Below, piece after piece: positions 22,231 through 33,800 of a DNA stretch of 64,000 nt. The position numbers and the translations under genes are program-made. This DNA is from Alligator mississippiensis. Taxonomy: Eukaryota > Chordata > Crocodylia > Alligatoridae. Positions within the stretch are counted from its first letter, which is position 1, and every line of letters begins with the position of its first letter. The stretch is taken from the NCBI RefSeq assembly GCF_030867095.1, contig NC_081828.1:218457978-218521977 (forward strand), in the 5' to 3' direction. The notes beneath the pieces were generated by a model. The model ran no database searches and was not told where the DNA came from. It saw only the letters and a program-made list of their open reading frames with translations.

Positions 22231-23034
22231 CCCTGCACCGGCTGGGAGAGCAGAAGCAACGTCACCTGTTCCCTTCTGCAGCCCAGCTGCAGTCACTTGC
22301 CCTATTGTGGGCTCTTTGGGTGCTGGAAAAATGTATTGCAAACTTACAGAGTGGCGCGGGTTTCCGGTGGACTTTAGTTGATGCTTCCCTCGGTCTCTTC
22401 TGCTGCAAAACAACCTGGGGCACTCTAGGGAGATTGTGTAGAGGAAGTTGTTTGCTCTACATCTTGTGGCTGAATGCAAAAGTGGCTTCATGGCTGTGGG
22501 GCACAAAGGGAAATGCCAGCCTGCATTTTTAGCAACACTCTCTCCTTGGGTTGGGTGTGGTGGTGAGTAGAGGAGAAAGGGGACGTGTTCACCCTTCCTG
22601 TTGTTTTCAAGGCTATCACTCCCAGCTGTGACCTATTCCCCCTTTGTTAATTGTTATGTGGTCACTGTTTGGTTTTTTCCCTATTACAGTGCTCCAGTGC
22701 TACCTAGGATAGTCAGGGCCTAGCTGACTGCAGTCCAAATAACGCAAATGCTGTTGTATTATCTCACTATATGGGAGTGGGTCTGCCTCACCCTGTCCAC
22801 AAACCTGGATCAGTTAGAGCAGGTGCGTGCTTTTCTGTGTTATACAGATGCTGGAATGATACTGCCACGTGTCTGTTTTACCCGGAGCTGCACGGCAGGT
22901 TGGAGCTGTGCTGTAAAGTTGCTTAGCTCGTTATTTGTCTGACTGCCCATTAAAAGATGATGTTGGAAAAAGTCAGCACCAGCGAACAATTGTTTTGCTT
23001 TACTTTATTTTACATTTATGTCCTAGATCTGTCC
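22231..23034. other. Intergenic, nothing recognised
   Basis: No supported gene or repeat. Confidence 0.4.
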
Positions 23035-23560
23035 ACCCCAGATCATAGAAAGCAGGGCTGGAAGAGAGCTCAAGAAGTCATGTAATCCTAAAGCGGGTTC
23101 ATCTGTACTGAAACCACACTGGACAGTGCATATTGCTGCAATTTGAACCTTTTACTTTGTATCCTATCTGCAGTGGTCTTGCAGAATAATTTATAATCTT
23201 CCCCTATATAGTAATTTTACCCCTTTGAAGAATGATGATATCCTGGTTCCTCTAGGTCAAACAAACACTGTGCTTCTACTCTTTCTTCATAGGTCACGTT
23301 TTCTAGGTCTGTTTACTTGTCTTTTTCTTTGCCGGGCTCTCCCTCGTTGGCCCACATCTTTCCTGACGTATGGTGCCCCAAACTGGTCACGGTACTCCTC
23401 TTCTCCGCGCTGAATAACTCTAATTCTTTCTGCCTTTCTTTGTAAGTCATGTTTCCAAAACCTCTAATCATTTTTGTCCCTTTATGCTGGATTCTTTTCA
23501 CTTTGCCTACATCTTTGTGAATGATGGTGCCCCGAATCGGACAGAGTACTCCAGGTGATG
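23035..23560 (-). repeat. CR1 LINE fragment
   Basis: Reverse-strand CR1: tail side 'gatcatagaaagcagggctgg', then 'gatggtgccccgaatcgg' from the end of ORF2. A near-duplicate of the 'atcttt...gtatggtgcccca' block lies about 150 bp away, so two overlapping fragments are possible. Confidence 0.65.
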
Positions 23561-23915
23561 TAGCAGAAAGCCCCCTGTTCCTCTTGCCTGCATTTGCTCT
23601 CCTCTCTTTGGATATGTTTCTCTTTTTCTACCTTTTCTTCCTTCCTCTCTCTTTCACTTTAAGATAAGGAATTGTGTTTTAAAATTTGTATGTGTGCATT
23701 TTGTATCTCCCCTTGCAGTTTGGTGTTTTTATCTATTTGTGTGCCATGGCATGTGTTGTTTATATTTTATACTCCTCACCTTTCAACTTTCAACTGAATG
23801 TGTTTAGTTTCGTAAGTCAGTTATACATTGTAACAATGTTTACAAGGGCAGGATTCAAACTGTCCGTCCCTGTATCAGGCTGGCCCCTGAAAGAGTGAGT
23901 GAATCAGTGATTGAA

Positions 23916-24590
23916 TGTGTAACACGGTAGCAGCAGACAGCAATTAACACCTGGGACACTGCAGATCAGCCAACGGAAGAACTCAACAGAAGACAATGTA
24001 ACAACCGGGAAATCTCTAAACGTCACTGATCAAGGGCTAGAAACCCTGGCCTGAGTTAATCAACTCCGGGGACCAACTTTTGGGCTGAGTATCTCCAGAT
24101 CAACCGCTCCTAGAGCCCTATTAATTCATCAACGGACTCCCAAACCTTCACGTACATGCGGATGACCTTTGGGGCTGACAGATACTGTCCAGTAACCACT
24201 GAGGGGGGAAGTCCCACGAGGGTCAATGACCCCTGGATTGGGCAAGCCTGAAAACTGGGGAGTCACCAAAGTCTGCCAGGGACAGATAAAAGGCAGTGAA
24301 AAGTGACCCTCAGTGGTGCCCTCTTGATCTCCAACTCGACCAGACCTGTCCAGACAGAAGGACCAGCCAGCGAAGCCCTTCTGGAGGATAACACCACGCT
24401 GAAAGAAGCTTCAGCGACAGACTCCAGCGCTTGTAGGATAGGTATACCTGACTCTGTAGCCTGCTACTGTGTGTGTGTATATGTGTGCATGTGTGTATGT
24501 GTGCGGGGACCAGCCTCAAGGTTTACGATTTAACTCATTACAGTGTTTCAATCCACCTAATAAACCAGAATTTTAAGGATCCTGAGCTGG
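23916..24590 (+). mobile_element. Probable solo LTR of an endogenous retrovirus
   Basis: A stretch of about 0.68 kb begins near TGTGTAACACGG and has a TATA-like GATAAAAGG near 24284, a GT-rich stretch at 24470-24505 and an AATAAA at about 24559. This is the U3-R-U5 layout of an LTR. No gag, pol or env sequence flanks it, so it would be a solo LTR. The exact ends and the class are uncertain and no clear target duplication was found. Confidence 0.4.
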
Positions 24591-25741
24591 ACATTTGTAG
24601 CCAACAGGCCTCACCAGTGGTCCTCCATAGCACTGAAGAATCACTTCCCTTGATGTCAGTGGGCTCTGGATCAGGACCATGGTGCTGCTGAGCCAGCTGA
24701 GACCCATCTAAATAGTCAACTCCATTTGGTGCAGGTCTATTTTCTTGCAAAGAGCTGATACTTCCTTTTGGTTAGAGTGGCAGCAGGTGGTGCTGACGAG
24801 CCATGTCTGAGCTCCTTGCAGGGGACTGAGCAGCAGGGAGGTATAGCTGAACTCACAGAAAAGAGAGGATCATCAGTGACCCAGCCAGGAAGTGTAATGG
24901 GGGCGGGGGGGAACCTGCAGGGAAGGGAGACAGCTCAGGAGCACGAAATGCATGCTCAACATCAGTGCCGTGCTCCCTTTAAACCCTGAGCTAGGGGCTA
25001 AGCAACTGAATTGCCTTTATGATGGGTGTTGCCAGGGTCTACAGATGTTATGGTGCAGTTCCCTGCTGTAGCAGGGTGCTGGGCTTGGGGTGCCAGGACC
25101 CCCTGCCCTGTCCTGTGATCAGTCCTGCACTTCCTCACTGTGTGCAGTCCCATAGCCTAGCTATCTGGTACTCGTGTCTGTGCCTAGCCTCTCACAGACA
25201 GTTTGGCACCCGGGGGGTCATTAACCCTGGGATATCCCTGGTCTCCCAAACAAGCTTTCTCCTAATTGGAAGGACAGTGGCATTTGAGAACAAACCTGCA
25301 TGAACAAAGCAAGGTGAATCCTGAGTCTGGCGATTCTGTGACGTGAAACCTTGTTCTGGGTGCAAACCAGATTAAATCCATGTCAATGTGGCCTTTTAAG
25401 TGGATTTCCAGGTCTGCCTCTGACTTGCCGTCTAGCCTTGGGCGAGTTACTTAGCTGCTTCTTTCACACTTTCCCTGTCAGAAATACGTGGGTAACAACA
25501 CTTCCCTGCCTGCGTGGCAGGGGTTGTGGAGCTGAATCGGAGTGCCTTTCACTGGCCTGGATAGAGGCACACTGTGATCTCTTGCAGACAGCCCCAGAAG
25601 CAACACAAAACTTTGTGAGAGCCGCTTCACCCTGCATGGGAAAGTCAGCTGCCCAGCATGGCAGTCTCCTCCTCCAAAGGGTCCTCAGCTGATGACACAA
25701 AGCCCTGGTTCTGTATTGTGCAAAGCCTAGATGCATTAGGG
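24591..25741. other. Intergenic, nothing recognised
   Basis: No supported gene or repeat. Confidence 0.4.
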
Positions 25742-25920
25742 CGGTGTTTCCTAACCAGTGTGCCATCAGAAGTGAATAGGTGTGCCCTGGAGTATTGCCA
25801 CGGCAATGAGCTACAACGAGCGACAATAGGTGTGAGGATGGGGAACGCCTTAACAGGTGGGCCACGACAATTTGTATTAATGTAGGCGTGCCTTGGGCTG
25901 GGAAAGGTTGGGAAACACTG
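25742..25920. mobile_element. hAT-type MITE with decayed 8 bp target duplication
   Basis: The 179 bp element has terminal inverted repeats CGGTGTTTCCTAACC and GGTTGGGAAACACTG (14 of 15 pair). The flanks CATTAGGG and TACTAGGG match at 6 of 8 bases, as expected for a decayed hAT target-site duplication. It codes for nothing. Confidence 0.7.
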
Positions 25921-26124
25921 TACTAGGGCACCAGACACCTTCGACATACGGCCACTCTTGTGTCTGGTTTGAACTCAGCTGCGGTTCTTCACGGGCAAAG
26001 ACTTTACCTTTGTAACCGCACCACCCGCATGGAGGACGTTAAGTCCATACGAACTTATGAAGTGCTGTATGTCCTGAAGCATCATCAGCTGTTGCCCCTG
26101 TATGAGCGAACGGGGGAAATTAAT

Positions 26125-26300
26125 ACATTTTTAAGGCCAGAAGGGTCCACTAAGGTAATCTAGCTTGACCTCCCCACAATGCAGTCTAGGCAACTTCCTG
26201 CACTAATTCTTGCACTAGCTAAGGACTTTGGGCAGATATTTTGAAAGACATCCAGTCTTTAGCCCCCACAAGGGAGATGTTTCCAATGACTATTAAAAAC
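26125..26300 (-). repeat. CR1 LINE 3' fragment
   Basis: Reverse-strand 'ggccagaagggtccactaagg' followed by a decayed CR1 3' region. Confidence 0.5.
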
Positions 26301-26649
26301 CTGTGGAAATAGCCGTGTGAGCTCAGGGTTAGAGAGCTCTCCACGATGGTCCCGGAAATAAGGGAGAAAAACGGTATTTTGGTGATATTTATTGGACTAA
26401 TAAGAGTTGAAATCTGTCCCTTGCCTTACAACTACTTCTGTTATATTCTTTTTCTTCAGTGTTTTTACAGTCCTCTGCCACTTATTTAAGTACTGGTTTC
26501 ATTTACATAATCAATGTAAATACAAGGCATTGCTTTATCTGGTATTTAACTTAGACTGTACCAGCTTCTTTCCAAGACCTGAGGAAGGGCACTTTGTGCC
26601 TGACAGCTTGTTTAATTTCTCCCCCAACTATACAGTTTGTCCAATAAAA

Positions 26650-26775
26650 GATCATAGGAGAATAGTGCTGGAAGGGATGTCATGAGACCATCTAGTGAAG
26701 CAGGATCATTTTGACTAACCCATTTCAGCCCAGTGTCTGTCCAACCTGCTTTTGAAAATTTTCATGGGGAAATTT
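26650..26775 (-). repeat. CR1 LINE 3' fragment
   Basis: Reverse-strand CR1 tail: 'gatcataggagaatagtgctgg', then 'ccaacctgcttttgaaaatt'. Confidence 0.65.
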
Positions 26776-27862
26776 TATGACCTAAAATATCACCAAACCC
26801 TGTTACTTCTCACATCTGAGCTCAGGGAATCGATCATTGCTTCTCTGAAATGCACTGAGCTGACCTGCTGTGTATAAAATCGCTAAGCTCTTCTTGCTGA
26901 GCAGTGCTGCAAACCCATGTCAAACCTGACCCGTGCCTAAATTCCAGGTCTCAGACCTGGCGCAGGCCATGGCAGAGCTGACGGGTCCTCTCCTGAAGCG
27001 AAACGCCTTGCACGAGGTCTCTGTGCTTGTGCCATTGAACTTATTGCCCACCTTCATCACCATTTATCATGAGATTCCTTGTGCGTGTTGGCGTGAAGGT
27101 GGGTTTTGACCTGGCAACAAATGTGCTGTTGCTAACTCTTGTGACTTTTTAACTTGACTTCCTTAAAGCTGTAGGACCCAGAGCCACATGAATAGGAAGG
27201 GATCTCGGCGTTCATTTGTTTTTAAAAGACTGTTTCTAGCATGCCTGGCTGCAGAGAAAAGCCTGTAAAGGTGACCTGGGCATCTCATAAAGGTTCAACA
27301 CCCTCCAGGACCTTGCCTGCGGCTCACCTCGTGGGTTCGACTCCCGGCCGCCCAGGGCTGAGACGTGCGCTGAGCTAGGTTCGGCTGCCTCCATGCAGCA
27401 ATCCTTGTGTCATTGCTGCAGGAAGAGGCCCGGGCAGGCACCTCGCGGGAGAGGGGAGCACTTCACTCGGACGGTGGGGGGTCCCCAGGGCTCCCTGCTT
27501 CACCTGCTCCCAGGACCCTGTGCCTCCGTTTCCCTTCCTGACCCCCTCTAACAGCAGCCAGGTTTTCAGTCTAATCCCCCTGGATCTCCTGCCGGCAGAG
27601 CTCTCCTGTATCTCTCTAGCAGGCCAGACTATCCGGCCGCATATCGGGAGTGGGAGGTCAATGTGTAACGAGAGGCACAGTCTGAGGCGTGCCCTGCGGT
27701 GATGTCCGGGGGCTAACGCCAGCAGTCAAGGTCTGCGCAGGGGTCGGCGCTGCACAAGCAGTGTTGTCATTCCCCAGGACAGCAGCCCGCGAGACCGCAG
27801 GAGAAGCCTGAGCTCCTCTTCACGATCACCCCCTGCTCTCCCTGCACCCCCAGCGCTGCAGG
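26776..27862 (+). promoter_or_regulatory. Upstream region of the secreted-precursor gene
   Basis: No coding feature is seen. GC content rises towards 27863. A pyrimidine tract ending in CAG about 12 bases before the ATG could be a splice acceptor, so a 5' non-coding exon upstream is likely. No TATA box was identified. A GGTTCGACTCC string at about 27335 resembles a tRNA B box but has no tRNA around it. Confidence 0.3.
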
Positions 27863-30800
27863 ATGAGGCCCTGGCTGCTATGGGGGCTGGCGGCTGCATT
27901 GGTCTTCGTGGTGGTGGCTGACACCGATCGGAGGGATGCCCCGGTGACGCCTGGTGAAGTCAAGGAGGAGGTTTGTGGGTGGGGAGGGGGAGACGGGGCA
28001 GACAGAGGGAGGAGGGTGGGTGCTCTTTCCATACCGAACCAGGCACAGGGAGCAGGGTGCTTTGATACGAAGAAAAGGTGAAGCCCCGGCTGCTCCTCGC
28101 AGTGTTTGTGCGAGTGCGCCTGTGCCGTCAGCCCTATGCCCCTGTTACTCTGATACCAGCTGGCTAGTGCTGCACGTGCCCCCTACCCCCGTTGCAGGTC
28201 TTGGCCTGGGTGCTGTCCTATTTCTGCTTCTGCTGACACCTCTCTGCTCTACGGCTTTGCTGGCCTTGTCCCTGTCCCAGCGACCACTTCCGCTGCTGCA
28301 GTGGGGTTATCCCCAAGTTTGTCACCTGGTATTGATCTGAGGCTGTACCTGCTTATGTCCCAGGCCTGGGGAAGAGCATTTGGTGCCTGCAACTGTGCCC
28401 AAAATCTCTCCTGACCTGTGGAAGCCTGCTTGAAACCTCCTGCCATTCCCCCACGGCTTCACTGACAACTGAGCTCCCGACTACAGCGTGGGTCCAATAA
28501 GAGAGATCACCAAACCCAACCTGCTCCCCGGCTTCTGCGTGACCTTGAGACGGGCCGATGCCAGGGAGAAGGCGCCTAGCAGAGTTTTTCTTAGCGGAGG
28601 GGACGTTTGCAGCCAGTGAGAGGATTATGGGAAGAGTGGAGGGAGAGGGAGGACTGCCTGGTGCCCTGTTTGGAAACAAGGCACCTCTCCACCCCTCCCT
28701 GCAGACTGCCTGATAGTACCCCTGCCCCTCCCAAAACAGTGCCCTCTTATCTGCAGCTTGGCCCCATCCGGCTCCCTGCTATGTGAGTGGCTTCCCAGGT
28801 TGCAAGATGCCCAACACGTCCACCCAGGCCGTGGAGGGACGGAGGTGCTGGGCGAGGGAGGGTGGTGCTGACCGGGCTTCCAGATCGTGGGCTGTCCAGT
28901 GCTTCACCAGCGATTGGCTGAAGCTTGGCCTCGCCCTGTCCCCGCCCAGGGCCATCCCAGGTGGGCTGGGGGGCTCTGCTCACAGATTTGTGTGACCCTT
29001 GGCAGTGGCCGGGTGTTTGCAGGGCATGGGTCTATTGCCAAACTTGTGCAACAGGCAAACCTTTCTTCGTGGACTCAGCCAAGCGCTGCCTTTGGGAGGA
29101 GGCAGTGGGGTCAGATTTAACAAGCCCCTTCTCACACCCCAAGGGGCTTTAGCTGTTTGCACTTGGCAGGTTTTATTTGCCACTGACACCTCTCTGTCCT
29201 GGCCTGCAGGACCCTGCCCCTGTTGCTGTCCTGAGATCAGGCATGCTTTAGCTCCTGGACAGTTTTGCAGACTAACACCCCAGCCCCGTTTCAGCGCTGT
29301 CTCATCCCCCTGCTCCGGCACTGCGCACAGTCCTCGGACACTGTCCTGACCTCCCACGCCACCCGGACAATCAAAGATGAGTCCTGCAGGCTCCCCAACC
29401 CCCTTAGCATTTGGCGGCCTTATCTCGTCTGCAGACAAGAGGCTCATGGATGACAAACGTCCTGCACTAACGAGCTCACGCTGCTCTCTGGTGATAACGG
29501 TGAGGCCCGTCCCTCATGCCAAATTCTTTCTATCCCCAGGGTCAACGTTCACAGCTGGGCCTCAGCAGCACGGAAAAACACAAACCCAGAAGGCCCTGTT
29601 CTGGCTGCTTTTCTATTCTGAGACCGGTGAGTAGAGGACGGAGCAGGCGGCCACGTGCTGGGTGCACCTCAGACGGGGTTGACCGTCAAATGATTAGGGC
29701 CTGGCTACACCTTCAGATGAAAGCTTGGTAGAAACCAGCTAGAGAGTTGTTACACATTTTCAAGCACTAACATTATAGCGGGTTGGCTCTTTTCATAGCT
29801 GGAGAGTCATTTGTATCCCGTGATAATTCATTTGCAGATGTGGCCAGTCTAACTTTAGTGCGCGGTTCACCAGTTAATAGCATGAGATATGTAATGTATA
29901 GCAGGGGCTTTCGAGAAAGAAGCTGGATACTCTAGATGGGGGTCTGGGAAATGGGAGACTTGAGGTGCAAGTGAACAACACACAACCACCGAACTGGTGC
30001 CAGTGCAAACCTGAGTAAGAATGAAACAGCCTGGCAAGGAGACAGCCGTCCCCAAGCTCTATCCCAAGCGGCGAGCCCTTCACAAGCCATCCTTGTGCAG
30101 AGCTCCCACAGGACTCGGCCCAGGCTCAGGGTGGCTTTGCTTAGATAAGCCTAGACCCTGAGGTTGGAAAGGATGCTGAGGGCCCTCTAGTCCCAGCCCT
30201 AAACCACCCCAGACAGATATCTGCCCAGCCCATTTGTGAACCCCCCCCAAAGCCCCCACTGGGCTTCTCCAGCCCTAAGCTGCAGGGACTGGGAGAGGGC
30301 AGAAGTGGCCCATGACAGGCTCAGCCCAGGCTGCATCTGGGTTATCGTGGACCCCCCAGGTAAAGGCTTGCTCCCCTGCTGCACACGCCTGGGTCGGGCA
30401 CGTCCCTTCATTGCATCATTTTTTGCTTGATGCAAACACAGGGGAGGCTCCTCGCTGCAGTCGCCCCTCCGCTCTGGGACGTCCTTGGCCAGAACCCGAG
30501 CCGGGATGACTTTCAGAAGTGCTGCAAGGCCTTCCTATGTGGGCAGGCATTGACCAAAACAATTAGGATGAGATGTTGTTCAGGCTGCCTCTGCTTATCT
30601 GGATGTTTTAGCTCCTTTTCCAGTTGTTTTGCGCTGTTGTCACTCTCTTGTTTGTGAGTGATCTCTCGTTTCTTATTGCAAGCTGCCCTAAGCCCTCGTT
30701 GGGAAGGGCGGCATAGGAATGAAATACATACAAAAGCAAATAAATACTAGTGAAGGTAGGCTCAGAGGCACCGGAGAATTCCTCCTGGAGTCTCCTCCCT

Positions 30801-33800
30801 ACGGGGGTTTCCGTCCGGGTCAGACCTGTTGTCGAGATCAGGGCTCTCCTGGACTGTTGTGCCTCCTTGGGAAGTGTGAGGCCTCCCTTGTAAGCGGTCC
30901 ATGATGCTATCTTTGCACAGCAGCTGCACTAGCTTTCAGCTACATGGTTGGTCTCACACAGACCTAAAACCACGGGCTGGATTGCAGACTGCAGCACAGA
31001 TGCCACAAGTAGATGCCGATGTAGAGCCACCCCACCACGGCGTCCTTGCACCCCAGCTCTCCCCACCCCCAGGTGCCCTTTGCTGTCCTCGGGGCCCTGA
31101 GGTTCCTTAGGGATCTGCCCTGCAGCAGCCTGCACCCCTCGTCCTTTGCAGGGGCCAGAGGCTCAGCAGCCAGCCAGGAGGGAAAGGCGGGGATGGTGCG
31201 GACCCAGCCCACAACCCAAGGAATTGGGGTCGGTTGGTTCTTGTCACTCCCTGTATAGCAAGGATCTTTCCCCAGCACCTGAAGACCCCAAGGTACAGCA
31301 CAGCAGGGGCACAGAAAGCTGTGAGCTCCAGATGAGCAACCAGGCAGCAAACCTTGTTCTGTACCTGAAACGTGAAGGGAGAGCTGAGGGGCCAGCGTCC
31401 TTCCAGTCTGAGCCCACGGTGCAGCCAGAGCCTGTGCTCCCAGAGAGGGCGCGGGGGCTCCTGCCGGGACAGGGCGCATGGGAGGGGAGCAGGGCTGAGA
31501 TGTGTTATCACTGATGCTCAAGATCACCCCATGAGCCCACCCCAGAGCCCTACTGCTCCTGCACCCATGGTTACCCTGTGACCGCACTGTGATGGGTCTC
31601 CAATTTTATAGTTTCATAGTTTATTAGGGGTTGGAAGGGACCATGCAGATCATCGGGTCCAGCCCCCCCGCTCTAGGCAGGAAGACAAGTGGGGTCAAGC
31701 AACCCCAGTGAGGTGACTGTCCAGTCTCCAATGGTCTCCGTCTGCAGGATTCAGAGGCCACGGTCCGAAAGAGGAGGACACTCTACACAGCTGAATCCAC
31801 TAATAGGACAAGCAGCCGTGGCCGCTTTACCCCTTTCATTCAGAAGGCTACTAAGCCCCTCAACACACAGCAGGAGGTGAGCGGGAGGAAACGGCGAGTG
31901 CCAGAATAAGAGCCATGTGATGAAGCCCCTTCCCTGCGTGCTGGGCGCAGAGAGAGCGGCAGTGCCCAGTGCCTGGCCCGCTTGGGAGGCTGCAGCAGCG
32001 ATGCAGCTACAGCACGTGCAGCGGGACAGGGGATGGGGAGGTGTCTTGAGAGGAAGGGCACGGGGGAGTCAGCTGTGCTACAAACCCTTCTGCCGCCAGT
32101 TCTTAGCCTGGTACTGCCCAGGCTGGCATAGCAGAAGGACAGAGCAGAGACAGCCCCACCCCATAGCCATCACCCCACAACATAACCTCTCATAGGAGCA
32201 TCTGCTTGGAAGGGACCCCAAAAGCCATGTCACTGCTCCCACCTTGCATGAAAGCTACTGCTACCCTATCCTGTTCAAAGCATGCCCAGCCACCTCCTGA
32301 AAGCCTGCAGACACCCAAACAGCACGGCATTTTTCCCTAAATCTACACTGCTGCAGTTTGAAGCCACTGTTTCACATCCTGCCTTCTGCAGCAAGGGCGA
32401 ACAGTTATTCTCCCTCTTCTTTAGGGCAGTCATCCAGATATGCAAAGATTTCTGTCATGCTCCCTGCCCTGTTGCAGAAAAATGACCTTTTCTGCAAGCT
32501 CATCGTGCCCAGTTTTCGTAAGCTCTCCTCGTACAACTGCCTTCCAACACCTGGATCATTTTTTCAGTCCTTCCCAATCTTGTGCCATCTGCAAACTAGA
32601 TTGGGAAGCCCTCTCTTCTGGCACCCAGGTCACTAATAAATGTATTAAATCACATCAGACAGCAGCAGAAACTTCTGGAGCCTCAAAACCTGCTATTCTG
32701 ACCTGGTTTCACTGATAATTTAGCCTGTGTAGGGGTTTAGCCAGAGGAGAGATGTGTCACTACTGATGCACATACGGACTTCATGAACCCACCCCTCTGC
32801 AAGCACCCACCCTCACCCCTGAGCCCTAGTGCTAGTGTCACCGGGAGGAGCAGGGTCTCTAATTGTTTCTTTCTGGAGCTTCAGGAGGAACTACATCGAC
32901 AGAGGAGGGAACTCGATGAGAGTCGGAAACCCAAACCCACCAGAAAGCCATTCAGGCCCGGCTCCACGCACATGTTCAGCTTGAAACCTGCCGACTGCCT
33001 CCAGGTAGAGTTGGTGCTGGGGCGGGAGGAGGGGGCCGTGACTCCAGAAGAGAGCAGCGAAGCCCCTTCCCTTCACGATCGGGTGCAGAGGGAGCACACG
33101 CACCCGGAGCCCTTGGGAAGCTGGGTCAGCGATGCAGGGAGAGGGGAAGGGGTGCTCCTGGGAGGGTGGGTGTCTCGGCAGGAAGGGCACGGGCACCCCC
33201 TGAGCACCCCAGCCTGGGGCTGCGCGGGGAAGAGAGTGGACGCTGGCTAGGGCCACGTCAGAGACACTCGGAGGAAACACTCACACGTCTATGCTGGGGG
33301 CTTGGGGGCTGCACTTGCTGCTGGCTCCCATAGGGCCTTACAGCCGTGCTATAGGACCCCTCTCCTCCACCTGTTCTCTGTGCTACACGAGTGTGGTACG
33401 TCTCACCTGCCAGCACCCTGGAGAGGACCCAGCAGGAAGCTTTGGGTCTGGGTGCGAGGCTGCAGGGCACCCGGGGAGCGGTGGGTCCCCCGTCAAGGGG
33501 ATCCCAGGAAGGAGGCAGTCTGGGAGAGGCAGCCGAAACTTCTTGGTGTGGCAGGGTAGCAAACAAGGCTAGGCCCCAGCCTCTTGCAAGGGCAGTATTG
33601 AGATTTTTACTTCTTCACTGTTCGTAGTTATTTATCGAAGTCCCTTTAAATGAGCAAGCGCTGTTTCCACGCCACAAACCTCATTAAAGTACGACAGATT
33701 GCAGTCAGCAAACTTGCTGTAAGCCAGCTCGGTTGCTTCTGCAGGATACATGCCCAGCCAGAAGCCACTGCAGCTGTGAGAGGACTAACACGGGACTCTG

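Larger units (their letters stand above)
31495..33190 (+). repeat. Older tandem duplication covering exons 3 and 4 of the secreted-precursor gene
   Basis: Sequence before exon 3 (GAGATGTGTTATCACTGATGC, 31497 on) matches that before exon 4 (GAGATGTGTCACTACTGATGC, 32745 on). Sequence after both exons also matches: GAAGCCCCTTCCCT, CTTGGGA[GA]GCTG, AGCGATGCAG and GGAAGGGCACGGG occur in the same order. So exon plus both intron flanks was duplicated. A CR1 piece (31605-31728) lies only in the first copy. Confidence 0.75.

Noticed and set aside
27310-27365. tRNA gene or tRNA-derived SINE, from a GGTTCGACTCC string
   Set aside because: B-box match only; no A box at the right distance, no cloverleaf and no tail.
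29377-29634. 85-codon ORF overlapping exon 2 of the secreted-precursor gene in another frame
   Set aside because: Starts in intron sequence and shows no domain. The exon in the other frame carries the motif shared with exons 6 and 8.
29690-29860. Possible DNA transposon with ends near GGGCCTGGCTACAC and GATGTGGCCAG
   Set aside because: Inverted ends match too poorly and no target duplication was found.
32783-33250. 155-codon ORF (and its copy at 34332-34799) as a stand-alone gene
   Set aside because: It is exon 4 or 5 read through its acceptor and donor into intron. Only the 40-codon middle has splice borders and matches its sister exons.
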